Of a stretch of 21,301 bases of DNA, positions 1 to 10,530 are shown piece by piece. The notes beneath the pieces are model-generated. The model was not told the origin of the DNA and did no database searches. It saw only the letters and a list, made by a program, of their open reading frames with translations. A program made the position numbers and the translations under genes. This stretch comes from Copromyces sp. CBS 386.78 (Eukaryota; Ascomycota; Sordariomycetes; Sordariales; Sordariaceae): contig MU839319.1 in assembly GCA_030685235.1 (NCBI GenBank), forward strand, positions 1-21,301, written 5' to 3'. Position 1 is the stretch's first letter. Each line of letters begins with the position of its first letter.

Positions 1-523
1 ACTATAGTTTATAATTATTCTTAATTAATATAACGAAAATATTTAAAATAATAAAAACAATAAAAATAAAATAAAATAATAATTTATATAATAAGAATAA
101 AACTAATTATAATAATAAGAATAAGAAAAGAAATTATACTTTTAATATATTAATATTTAATTATAATTAAAATATTAATAATTATTAAGATAATAATAAT
201 AATAATAAAAATAATATTAATATTAATAAATATATTATTAAAAGAATTAAATTAAATAAAGTTAGTACTTTATTAATAATTTACTTTAGTTTTTAAGTAA
301 AAGAAATTTAAGTAAATTCAAATTAAGAATAATAAGAATAATATAAAATATTTATAATATTATAATAAAATAAATATTTAATATAAATTTTATTTTATTT
401 TAAAAATGAAATAAATTATATGAAAAAATGATTTTTGTTTAAAATTAATTAAAAAACAAAGCTAAAACAAAATAAAAATAATTAAGTTCAAATATAAAAA
501 TAATTTAAAACTAATCCATCTTC

Positions 524-985
524 CTATTTCCCCCGTATATATAAAATCTCTAGTTTAGCCTTAGCCTTTTCCGTATTAGCCTTAGCCTTTTCTATATTAG
601 CCTTAGCCTTTTCCGTATTAACCTTAGCGTTTTCAATCTCTAATTCTAATATCCTCAATCGACAGTTCTCTACTTCTTAATCTTATATTAATATTTTAAG
701 CTCTAAACGCTTCCATTTACTAATTAAAAAAAATTAAACTTAAATTCGTTAAAAATTAATTCGAAATAGATTATTTATTTATTTAATAATAATCTTAGAA
801 AACGATGCTAAAGCCATAGTAAATTGCCGTTCTATATTACTCTACGCTAAAGAAGATTAAGAACCGGTTATAGGGGTAAAAAGTAGAGAATTTTCGAAGA
901 AATTATTATTTAACGAAATAAATTTAGAAGGCGTAAGCATTTATAGTAAATCTTTTATAAAATTATATATTAGAAGAGTAAGGTT
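524..985 (-). pseudogene. RIP-killed coding remnant with coiled-coil C-terminus
   Basis: A single minus-strand frame (codons ending at 524, 713, 785 and 977 are all in register) reads as protein-like sequence broken only by TAA or TAG. From the N-terminal side it shows MLTPSKFISLNNNF, then SNIERQFTMALASFSKI, then KWKRLELKILI and CRLRILELEIENAK. It runs into a heptad-like TEKAKAN repeat and ends at a TAG at 524-526. The Leu/Glu/Lys pattern predicts a coiled coil. The stops can all be explained by C to T change in Gln codons. The stretch near 720-781 is the worst degraded and might hide an intron. The family is not recognised. A C-terminal coiled coil after a Thr-Pro/Ser linker occurs in some fungal transposases, but no DDE motif was found upstream. 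Because RIP removes TGA, several frames can look open in such DNA, so the call is moderate. Confidence 0.45.
555..638. repeat. 21-bp tandem repeat, 4 copies
   Basis: Copies begin at 555, 576, 597 and 618 and read TTAGCCTTAGCCTTTTCCGTA with a few changes in copies 3 and 4. The period of 21 is seven codons. On the minus strand it encodes the repeated heptad TEKAKAN, in the same frame as the coiled-coil remnant around it, so it is best read as an expanded coding repeat. Confidence 0.85.
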
Positions 986-3900
986 AACTTCGGATTATTA
1001 CTTCTTTAATAAAAATTAAATTTTAATTAATTCTAAATTAGATTTAAATTAGTTGTAAATAAATAATTTACTAATTTTATTATTTTACTATTAAAACCCT
1101 CTAGTAAAACGCTTATTCTTCAATTTAATCTTATAATTAAAGTTAATATTAAACTTCCTTTTAATTTTAGTATATTGAAGAATACTTATATTTAGCCGAA
1201 TATTATTAAATATTAAAAACGTAATTAATTAATAACGAAATAGGAATAAATTAAAAATTAAATTAGAATAAATTGGGAATAAATTACTTATTTATCTATA
1301 TATGGTATTAAATTAATAAAACAAATATTCTAATTATACGATTATTAATATAGAATTTTAATAATATTTATATAGGAATTTATTTAGTTTTAACATTCTA
1401 ATAGTATTTTAGAATAAATTAAATTTAAATTAGCTCGAATAGCTAGGGCTAATTTATATTTAGCCTAATTTCGAACGTTAATCTATTCGTTATCTAAATT
1501 CAAATTAATTAATATTAAATTTTAAACTAATCCGAAATAGGATCCAAACTAATCCTATATTAAATATACTTATTAACTATTAGTAATCTAAAATATAATT
1601 ATTTAGAATTTAGTATTCTAAAAGATTTATTATCTATTATTCTAATACTAGATTATTAAGAGTAAATTGTTATATACCACGTTTAAAATGAATATAGTAT
1701 AAACGAACGTTCTATTTAGCGTAATATAGTTAATTGTAGCTATATTAGTTAAAGGTGGATAAATAGTTACTGAAGCTTAAAAAGAGAATTAGTTTAAAAT
1801 TTATTCTAATATAGTTTAAAATTTATTTTAAAACGGTTTAGAATAAATATAAGAAAGGAATAATATTTATTATCGCCTTATAATCCTAATTAATTGTAAT
1901 ACCGTACAAACCTTTTCTATTTAAATCTGCCCATTTCGCTTCGTATTTATATTATATTCGAAAAATATTGAAAATAATTTCGAAAGTATATCGATATATT
2001 AATATAAGATCGGAATTTGTATTAATTCGAATAAGAAGGACGGTTAAATAGAATATAAATTAATTTTATTTAAAATTAAAATAGATTCCAAATTAGTTCA
2101 AAATAGTTTTTATATATATCTTATTGAATTAATTCGATATAAATTCCCTAAATAACTTTACAATTATCTTTCCCTAAAAGATACTTATAATTTATATTTA
2201 ATTAGAAGGATTTAAATAAATTTCATTAAAAGAATTCTATTTAATCTTTGTAAAAGTAAATAATAATAAAGTTCTTATTATTATCGAAGAAATATTAAAT
2301 ATACTATAAATAAGAAAAAAAAATTAGTATTCGTTCTAAATCTATTTTAAACCGGTTTAGATTAAATTCATAAGGAAATTCTTACCCGATTTGGATTATT
2401 CTTATACCGAATTTACTATTAATAAGCGACTATAATATTAGAAGAGCCGAGTAGCTAATATGTAGTACGATATTTTTTAATAAGAAATTATATATATATA
2501 ATATTATTATAATTTAAATATAATTCGTTTAGAGTAAGTTTATTCTACTTAGCCAAATATTCTTAAAAGAATAGGTTCCGAATAAAGTTAATTATTATAG
2601 GTAATTAATTTCAAATACGTTCTAATCCTATTAAAAATTAATATAGGATAAAATATAAATTTACTCTAAATAATATTCGAATTGTTAATTTTACTAAGAA
2701 AGTAAGAAATCTCCTCGTTAATTATCTATAGTATTTTGGATAGAGGAGGCCGAAAGTAGTAATAAAGGCCGTAAAATATAAGGATAATATATAGAATATT
2801 ATTTAAATCGATTAAAATAAAATAATTTTATACTACTTTATATTCATTAAAGTAGACGATTTTACTTTAGCTTTAAGGGTAGTCGGTACTTAAATTAAAT
2901 TAATTTAAAATTTATTCGAATTAAATTAGAAATATAATAAAAATCTAATATAAAGTAATATATATTATATATTCTCCGACGATTATTATTATTAAATTAC
3001 TTTCTATAATTCTCTAGAATAGTAGGCTTTTATTCCTTCCTTTAATTAAATTTCTTATTAAAAATAAATTTTATTTAATTTTAAGAAGAATCAAACTTTA
3101 GAAACATAAACCGGTTCTAATAGCTTTATATACTACTTCTCCAATTCAAATATTTTAAACCGTAAAGGAATTAATTATTTTATTGTCCCTAAATAAAAAT
3201 TAATTTCAAATAAATCTAGTACAAGTAAGGAATTAATTGAAAAATAAATTTATAATAAAATTATACGATTTAAAACGGTATTTAATAATCGGTTGAAAAT
3301 AGCCTATCTTTTTCTAATCGTTAATAGCGGTTAGGGCGAACCTAAGAAATTAAAATATTAGTAACGAATTTTAAATAAGTCTTAACCAAATTTGAAATTA
3401 ATATTAAATTCAATTTACGAAATTCCGTAGTTTCCCGCTAGATTATTATTTCGAACTATTCGAATTTAGGATCATATTTTAACAGCTTTTTTATCAATTT
3501 CGTAAGAATTCCCGTTTTTATAAAATTCCTAAACTTTCGAATCGAAATATTAGTAATATTTAAGTCTTAAATACTTTAAAACCTAATAGTAGTAAGCGGT
3601 TTTATTAAGAAAAATCGAAATTATTATTTTTCTATTTCTATATTATTTTAAATAATATTATAATTATTAAATTTATATTAATTTTAAATTCAAATTAAAT
3701 AAATTTAAAATTAGTTCCGAAGTAAATAGAATTAAATTCGATTTATATTTTAAAATAATTTTTCAATTAAATTAAAAATAATAATATTTATATTAATTAT
3801 ATACCTAACGTTATAAAGAGACGTTTCGGGATATTTAGGAAGTATTAACGTATAAATTAAATATTCAACTTCAATAGTTTATTGAAAATTCTTTGTATTT

Positions 3901-5240
3901 AATGAGATTCGATATAGTTTAGGGTTATTAATTTATTAAAATTCAATTAGTAATCTATTTAAAATTCGTTTAGAATTAATTTTAATTGAATAATATATAT
4001 AATTTATAAGAGTATTAATAAATTAAAGTAATTTAAGAATTGTATTTTTAATAGTAATATTATATTTCTTGTAATTAATAGTAATAGAATTAATAATAGC
4101 CTAATTTTTAATAAAGTTTTTCTATTCGATTATAATATCGAATTCCAAAGTAGTTTAGGAACGGTTAGGTATTATTTTATTTTTAGAAATAAAGGAAACG
4201 TTAAGGTTAAAAGCGGGAGAAGATATATTGAAAGGTAATTGAAAATAAGTAAGAATATAATTGTAAAAAAATAGTAGAGAATAAGTTAAGAATAAATTAA
4301 AAATCCGTTAAAAATGAGTTGGGGATAAGTTAGGAGTAGGTTAAAATATAGTTAGGATTAAATTAGAAGGATATTCTAAAGGTAAGTAAAAAATAAAGAA
4401 ATATAAAAGGGTAATATAAGAATAATTAATAAGAAAGCGGTTTAAAAATAATTAAAATAGTTAAAAGGCTTATTAAAAAAAATATTTAAAGGAAAAGTTT
4501 TAAAGAAAGTTTTTTTCAAAAAAATTCATTATTTATAAGAAAAAATATTACATAATTTAAAAAATAAATTAATAATACTTCTACGTTTATTATATAGTTT
4601 AAAAATTAAATTAGTAATATATTTATATTTATTTATTAAATAAAGAATAGAAGTATAAAATTTAATTAATTAAAATATAATATTAAATTCGTTAGGAATA
4701 CGTTTATAACGAATTCCAATTTAATTAAAATAAAGTAATATATATAAAATATTTATATTAAAATATATTATTATATATACTTTTAAATTAATTAACCCTA
4801 TAAAATAAATTCGTTTACAATTAGTTCGTAATACGTTCGGAATTTATTTATTTATTATAATTTCTTATAAAAGTAAACTCGTTTCTAATAAATTCTTAAT
4901 ATATTCGCTTATAATTAAATTATTAATATAAAATAAATAATCGAATTCGTTAGAAAAGCGTTCCAAATTAGTTCTAATATAAGAAATATTAATCAATATA
5001 TAGAAAATATTTATATTTAATTATATTATTATTTTATTTATTAAATTAGTGATGATTATAAGAGTAAACTCGTTTTAAATAAATTACTAACGCGTTCGGA
5101 CTTAATTATATTATATTAATTATTTTTTTTATATTTTTTATATTTTAATTAAAAAACTAATAACGAACTATAAATTAAAGTTTTATTTTCTATTATTAAA
5201 TCCTATTTACTATTTAAGATTTTATATATTAAATTTAAAT

Positions 5241-5354
5241 TATATAAGGATAATATATTCTAAAATAGAATAAAACGAATTTAAAATTAGATAAAATTAT
5301 ATAAGGATAATGTATTTTAAGATAGAATAAAACGACTTTAAAACTAAATACGAA
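5241..5354. repeat. 57-bp direct tandem duplication
   Basis: Two adjacent copies start at 5241 and 5298 with TATATAAGGATAAT and remain alignable to about 5347. The differences are mostly A/G or C/T changes. The period of 57 is divisible by three, as in the other arrays of this block. Confidence 0.75.
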
Positions 5355-5936
5355 TTAATTATAAACAATTTAATTTTAAACTTTTAAAAATAGTTTTCGT
5401 ACGCGGGTTAATTTACGAATAGTAACCTCTACTATTTCTTTTTAATAGATCCTTACTATTTCCTTAGCCCGTTTACAAATTAATATTCTAATAATATTTT
5501 TAAGTATTAAATAAAACTAATTTCGAATCGATATAATTTCGTTTAGAAAAACGTTTCGATCGAACTAGTAAGGTATTCTCTAATACCTTCTTAGTATTAG
5601 AGCCCTCTTATTATAAAGTTTATTCTAAGTTAATTCTTTCGGCTTATTAGGATGAATTTTATAATAAGCTTATATTCTATAAAAAGGTTGAATATTGTAA
5701 ATAAGGGTAGGACTTAATTTGAAATTAATTTAAATTTTATCCGAAATTAATTAATACTTAGAAGAAAATTTATATAGTTTTTCCTCTGTATAATAAATTA
5801 TATATAATATAATTTTAATATAGATTGGGGTTTCCTATTTATAGTATTTACTAATTTATATTTTTATTGTATTGTATTTAACCTATAACGAAGTATTAAT
5901 ATAAAACCGGTTCGAAATTGGATTTAGATTGCTTAC

Positions 5937-7075
5937 CTCGCTTAGTATCTTTATATTAGGCTTGTAAAATTTAATTTCCTACTTAGTTATAGGCTTCTTA
6001 CCAAACCTATAAAAATAATTAGGAATATTCTAATTTGGATAAGATATATAAATTTAGAAGTAGTTTAGAATAAATTATATATCTTTATTATTAAAGGTAG
6101 CGGTAAGGATAGATTATAGCTATTCTTAATTTAATATAGTGGTAATAGTAGGTTATAATTGCTTTTAGTCTAGTGTAGGGCTAGGTTAGACCCTTTAACG
6201 AATAATTTATAACCGGTTTCGAATTAATTATATATTTTTATTATTAGATATAGCGGTAGGGATAGATTATAGCTATTCTTAATTTAATGTAAGGCTAGGT
6301 TAGACTTTTTGATGAATAGTCCGCGACCGTTTTCGAATTAATTATATAATTTTATTATTAAATATAACGGTAGGGATAGACTATAGTTATTTTTAGTTTA
6401 GTGTAGGGTTAGGTTAGACTCTTTAACGAATAGTTCGAAATTATTTTCGAATTGGTTATATATTTTTATTATTAAATATAGCGGTAAGGATAAATTATAA
6501 TTATTTTTAATTTAGTATAAGGTTGGGTTAGATCCTTGAATGAATAATTTGAAACCGTTTTTGAACCGGTTGTATATCCTTATTATTAAATATAACGGTA
6601 GAAATAAATGGTGGCTACTCTTGGTCTAATATAGTGGCAATAGTAGGTTGTAATTGTTTTTAATCTGGTATAGAGTTAGGTTAGACTTTTTAATAAATAG
6701 TTGGAAATTGTTTTCGAATTGGTTTGGCGGTAGGGGCGAATTGTTAGCCTAAAGGAAGTATTTCTTCGGACGGCCCAAATAAATTAAAATCGGATTCGAA
6801 CCCGTTTTTAATAGGTTTGTAATATTTTTAACCGGATAGAAACTTTTATTAATTTTAATTAGACGGTTCGGGGGAGGCGGAATTTATTTCTAATAGGTTG
6901 AAAATAGGTTCGTCCTCTTCGTATTCCTCCTCTTCTTATAGAATTCGTATATAAGTAAGAATAGGAGGGAGGTTATTATTTAAAATATTATTATAATTAG
7001 GGGAGGGGGAAGGCAAAATATTATTATAGTTAAGAAAGGGGGAAAGGTTATAATAGTAGTCGGGAATTGAATAAG
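5937..7075 (-). pseudogene. Fossil exon of a RIP-inactivated multi-exon gene
   Basis: One minus-strand frame stays in register for about 1.1 kb; codon boundaries at 7068, 6726 and 5937 agree. All stops I met were TAA or TAG. From the N-terminal side it gives an Asn/Tyr/Pro-rich stretch, an acidic run (EEEEYEEDEP) near 6930, the segment NLLEINSASPEP, then about five repeats of 38 residues rich in Gln and Pro once stops are read as former Gln codons, then GKKPITK and KPNIKILSE. The exon ends in frame at a GTAAGC donor (plus strand 5931-5936). Further minus-strand donors occur upstream: GTAAGT at 7121-7126 and GTACGT at 7662-7667, each after protein-like sequence, suggesting a gene reaching to about 7750. 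A possible downstream exon begins near 5785 after a TACAG acceptor. The function is not recognised. An alternative is chance openness caused by RIP loss of TGA. Confidence 0.4.
6101..6727. repeat. 114-bp minisatellite with one 153-bp variant unit
   Basis: Units starting CGGTA lie at 6101, 6254, 6368, 6482 and 6596, with a last partial start at 6728, giving spacings of 153, 114, 114, 114 and 132. The long first unit carries 39 extra bases, and the fifth unit carries a related insert that holds GTGGCAATAGTAGG. All spacings are multiples of three. The units differ mainly by transitions, as expected if RIP acted on the array. On the minus strand the repeat lies inside the fossil exon described for 5937-7075. 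Confidence 0.85.
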
Positions 7076-8311
7076 AATTAATATAAAATAAATAAAAAAT
7101 TAATTAAAAATAGAATTATTACTTACTTTAGTTAAGTTATATTTTTTCTACAATTTGTACTTTTACTTCTTAATATTAAGTTTTAATTTCGATAGTTTTA
7201 TCCTCCTTAGTCTCAATTTTATAAGTAGAGACTTTACTAGTAAGGAAATTATTATAATATTTAATAAATTAGATATAAAAAGTTAAATAGAATTAATTTT
7301 AAATTAATTTAAAAGGAAATTTTAGTAAATTATAAATTAATAGTACGTTTACGAAATTAAGTTTTTAATCCGCTACCCTTTTTTATAATACTATTTTTAA
7401 TAGTATTACGGGAAGTAATTTTAAAAAATATATTATATATTTTAATATATTTTAAAAGAGTACTTCGGTTATAAAATTGCGATTATTATAATTTTAAATT
7501 AGTTTAATACTAATTTAATATTCTTTTTTAATATATTTACTTAATAAGAATATAATATATTGCTAGACTAAATACGATAGTAGACTTCTCCTAAATAAAT
7601 TATTAATTCTTTATCATAAATTTAAAAATTAGAAGTTGTTTTAAATTAATTTGGAATAAATACGTACCTTATTCTATTTAAATAATAGAAGTCCTTATAA
7701 CCTTTTATAGTTATCGCTTTCGAAATAGTAGATAAAGGTAAGATAATTTTATATATACTATAATATTATTTAATATAAAAGAATAGGTTATAATCTAATT
7801 AAGGACGGATTTAAATATAGAAAATTAAATAAGCATAAAAAACTAAAATGAAAAAGGTAGTAAATTAATTATAAACGGATTCGAATATAGAGAATTGAAT
7901 AAAGATAAAGAATTAAAATAAAAAGGGTAGTGAAATAATTGCAAATAAATTTAAATATAGAGAGTTAAATAAGAATAAAGAATTAAAATAAATAAAGAAT
8001 ATTAGAAAACCAAAATAAAAAGGGTAATAAACCAATTAAGAACGGATTTAAATATAGAAAATTAAGTAAAAATAAAGAATTAAAATAAAAGGGGTAGTAA
8101 ATTAATTATAAACGGATTCGATTTATAGAATTGAATAAAAATAAAGAATTAAAATAAATAAAGAATATTAGAAAATTAAGATGAAAAGGGTAGTGAACTA
8201 ATTGAAAATAGATTCGAAGATAGAGAATTGAATACCATAGCGGAAAAATATAACTAACATCTAGCCTAGAGGTGGTCGTCTGGCCTAAATGAATTAAGTG
8301 GCCTAAATAAA

Positions 8312-8339
8312 TCGTCTAGGCCAGACGGTTAAGGAGGCC
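8312..8339 (+). repeat. Left subterminal inverted repeat of the element
   Basis: This 28-base segment (core GACGGTTAAGGAGGCC) is the inverted counterpart of 8762-8789, with 4 mismatches, all transitions. Such subterminal repeats are often transposase-binding sites in Tc1/mariner-type elements; that role is inference here. Confidence 0.8.
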
Positions 8340-8488
8340 CTCTAATTGGCCAATTAGACTGCCCCCTATAGATAGCCGCTAAAACTTATTGACGGTAGTT
8401 CTTCCGAAAGTTCATTTCCCCGTTAAAACTCAATACCCTATATTAAAGGAAAGAACGAAGCCCGTTTCCAACCAATCGAGCTAGTGGC

Positions 8489-8755
8489 TTAATAGTTTTC
8501 GTCGTCGCTTTCATTCTTATAGTCGCCAGTTCGATTCCAATTAGTGACAAGTTTTTTTCGCGCGAAAAGTTTCGCGTACGTATAGTTATAAATACCCTCC
8601 CAGTTAGTCATTCGGACTTCGAAGTCGAAGTCTTTCTTCACCACTGTAACCCTAAAGACTACTATAATAATGGAAAAGCCCTTATAGGTAGTGGCCTCTA
8701 GAAGGTCATTATAGGGGTCTTTAGCTTTTATTATTTTATACCAAAATCTGACCAA
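8489..8755 (-). other. Stop-to-stop frame of 88 codons inside the element, no ATG start
   Basis: The frame is open on the minus strand, but its first codon is TTG, just after a TGA. The first ATG is about residue 49 and would leave only some 40 residues. A possible splice acceptor (CTGAT..GGTCAG) lies just before the frame, so it could be a captured or leftover exon. The translation has a plausible protein composition: a hydrophobic stretch (GFSIIIVVFRVTVV), then TNWEGIYNYTYAKLF, and an acidic end (NESDDENY). I do not recognise a family, and it does not resemble a DDE transposase. It could be non-coding. Confidence 0.25.
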
Positions 8756-8761
8756 TCAGAA

Positions 8762-8789
8762 GGCTTCCTTAACCGTCTAGCCCAGACGA
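8762..8789 (-). repeat. Right subterminal inverted repeat of the element
   Basis: Inverted partner of 8312-8339; 24 of 28 bases pair. The similarity extends weakly outward toward the right terminus. Confidence 0.8.
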
Positions 8790-8826
8790 TAAATCTAGCC
8801 CAGTAAACCAGACTACTATAAGAACT

Positions 8827-8866
8827 AAGGTATGAGCAGATGCCTTCCGTCTGCTCTAGATACCTT
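8827..8866. repeat. Long hairpin near the right end of the element
   Basis: AAGGTAT (8827-8833) pairs with ATACCTT (8860-8866), and GAGCAGA (8834-8840) pairs with TCTGCTC (8850-8856). This makes a 14-bp stem with a three-base bulge (8857-8859) and a nine-base loop. There is no equivalent at the left end, so the element is asymmetric. Confidence 0.75.
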
Positions 8867-9048
8867 CCTTATATTTCCGCTGCGGTAAAGATGAAGAATT
8901 AAAATAAAAAGGGTAGTGAACTAATTAAGAACGGATTCGAATATAGAAAGATGAATAAGGATAAAAATAGAGGATAAAAAGAAGAAAAAAGTTTGAAATA
9001 AATTGGAATTATATTCCTAATTTATATTCTTTTTCAACCGTTTATCTT

Positions 9049-9340
9049 ATTTATTTACGTAAATAAGCGCCTTTCAAAATTAATTCGTTTATTTTACTAT
9101 ACTTCAAATAAGGATTTCGATAATATACCGATTTATTACCGATTGGAAACCGATTCTAAACGAATTTTCCTCTATTGTAATTAACTAATCTAAAAGAGGC
9201 TATCCTATTTATCTACGTAAATAAGCGCTTTTCAAGATTGGTTCCTTTACTTTATTATATTTGAAGTAAGGATTTCAATAATATACTAATTCGTTACCGA
9301 TTAGAGATTGATCCTAAACGAATTTCCTCTATTACTACCC
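9049..9340. repeat. 158-bp direct tandem duplication
   Basis: Two copies share TACGTAAATAAGCGC at 9056 and 9214 and stay alignable through AAACGAATTT..CCTCTATT. The differences are almost all transitions, consistent with RIP on a duplicated sequence. The function is unknown. Confidence 0.8.
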
Positions 9341-9504
9341 GAATTAAATAATAATATTAATTATAATTAATACGCTTAATATTATAACTAACTAATATTC
9401 TCGTATTATTAATAATTTACTAATACTTTCGTATTACTAATAGTTTATACCTTATATAAATTTAAATTTAAAAATAATTTAATTAAATTCAAATTCGTTT
9501 AAAT

Positions 9505-9960
9505 AAAGTTTAAATCGTTTTCTAAACGAATTTATAACTAGTTTAATACGTATTTAAAATACTAAAATATTAATAGCCTTAAATATATATATATAATTTT
9601 ATTATTCGTTTAAATAATTAAATTATTTGAATAAGGTTAGAATAGTAATTTAAATAAGTTTATAATAAGTTTAATATATATTTCTCTTTAAATAAAGTTT
9701 AAATAGTATTCTAAGTAAGTCTATAGTAAATTTAAAATAATTATATACTAAAATAAATATATATAAGTTTATTATTAATTATAAAATATCTTTTAAATTA
9801 AGTTTTGTAAATAATTATATTATTTGAATAAAGTCCGGATAGTATTCTAAATAGGTTTATAATAGGTTAAATATATATTTAATATACTAAAATAATAATA
9901 TACTCAAATAAATATATATAATTTTAGTTATAAAATATTTTTTGGATTGAGTTTCGTAAA
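9505..9960. repeat. Degenerate AT-rich repeats
   Basis: Related segments of the form GTTTAAAT..TTCTAAA..GTTTATAA..GTTTAATATATATT recur near 9508, 9634, 9698 and 9832 with irregular spacing. Phrases such as AAATAAATATATATAA also recur. They look like a decayed tandem family, and nothing else is visible in this stretch. Confidence 0.45.
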
Positions 9961-10358
9961 TAATTAAAACATTATTTTAACGCGTTCCAAACTCGTTAGG
10001 AACGAATTCTTCAATTAATATTTAGAAGGTTATAATTCTATATTTACTATATATTATACATAAATTTATTTATAACCATTTTAAAACTAATTTCCATTAT
10101 ATATACACTAAGCCTATATAGGTATTCATATTATCCTTCTAAAAATTAATTATTATTAAATCGTACTATATAAAATCAAGTCTTGGTATACTCTTTTCTA
10201 AGATCAGTTCTATCTTAGCACGGTCTTGGCACTCAATAGTTGAGCCGACGTTCCCCCGATAGTTGAGGTGAGGTGGTAACTCGAGAACCTATTCCCAGCT
10301 CAATGCAGAGGACGTCGATGACTTCAATAATGCGACCTCTGTTTCCACACATGGTCAG

Positions 10359-10364
10359 CACGTG
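10359..10364. promoter_or_regulatory. CACGTG E-box upstream of the phosphodiesterase gene
   Basis: Palindromic CACGTG (in AGCACGTGTAAG), about 420 bp before the ATG. It matches the core bound by bHLH factors such as Pho4/NUC-1 or Cbf1. Function is inferred from motif and context only. Confidence 0.4.
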
Positions 10365-10385
10365 TAAGCGACCGACCCGCATCGA

Positions 10386-10390
10386 CCAAT
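10386..10390 (+). promoter_or_regulatory. CCAAT box
   Basis: CCAAT in CGACCAATCACATCGG, a candidate site for the HAP/CBF complex, about 395 bp upstream of the phosphodiesterase start. Pentamers of this kind are common by chance. Confidence 0.25.
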
Positions 10391-10530
10391 CACATCGGTC
10401 AATTGCACCACGCATCGTAGCCAAGCGTCTATACACGCGTCTTGGTTGCCATCATCCCACGCTGCAAGGGTTCTCCCAACACCATGACTCCAATGATACG
10501 GAAGACGGGAAAGGTGGAAAGCAATAGCAG

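Larger units (their letters stand above)
8235..8885. mobile_element. 651-bp non-autonomous DNA transposon (MITE-like), TA target site
   Basis: The element stands out by its near-normal base composition inside RIP-degraded DNA. The left end reads CCATAGCGGAAAAATATAA and the reverse complement of the right end reads CCGCAGCGGAAATATAAGG, giving imperfect terminal inverted repeats of about 17 bp. TA flanks both ends (8233-8234 and 8886-8887). The surrounding tandem array supplies the empty site: elsewhere it reads GAATTGAATAAAGATAAAG, which is restored if the element and one TA are removed. A TA duplication is typical of the Tc1/mariner superfamily, including fungal Fot1/pogo-type elements. No transposase is present; the only long frame is a short minus-strand one at 8489-8755. 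Subterminal inverted repeats and a long hairpin are annotated separately. The lack of RIP suggests insertion after the array decayed, or a length or copy number that escaped RIP. Confidence 0.85.
7785..8975. repeat. Alternating 70/97-bp tandem array, split by an insertion
   Basis: The landmark GGGTAG (or a one-base variant) occurs at 7785, 7855, 7925, 8022, 8092, 8188 and 8911. The spacings are 70, 70, 97, 70, 96 and 723. Removing the 651-bp element plus one 2-bp target copy turns 723 into exactly 70. The longer units contain an extra AATAAAGAATATTAGAAAA segment. The array therefore has a higher-order 70+97 pattern and was present before the element inserted. The sequence is very AT-rich with no coding sense that I can see. 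Confidence 0.85.
1..10150. other. RIP-degraded AT-rich subtelomeric block
   Basis: Long stretches are almost pure A and T. CA and TG dinucleotides are rare while CG persists, which is the signature of repeat-induced point mutation (C to T, preferentially at CpA) in ascomycetes. No open frame with an ATG start runs for any length here except within the insert at 8235-8885. Three kinds of structure remain: tandem arrays (21, 57, 114, 70/97 and 158 bp periods), decayed coding frames on the minus strand, and the late insertion. Stretches 1-520, 986-5230 and 9350-10150 show nothing else I can name. They are probably RIP-mutated transposons, but I could not recover a domain there. The change to normal composition near 10150 is abrupt. 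Confidence 0.85.

Noticed and set aside
2850..2895. VDDF-like reading resembling the reverse-transcriptase YVDD box
   Set aside because: The flanking residues do not fit a reverse transcriptase, and no other RT motif is seen around it.
5410..5785. A downstream exon of the fossil gene read in one particular frame
   Set aside because: Two different minus-strand frames both give protein-like text here once TAA/TAG are read as former Gln. RIP removes TGA, so openness alone cannot choose a frame, and I did not annotate it.
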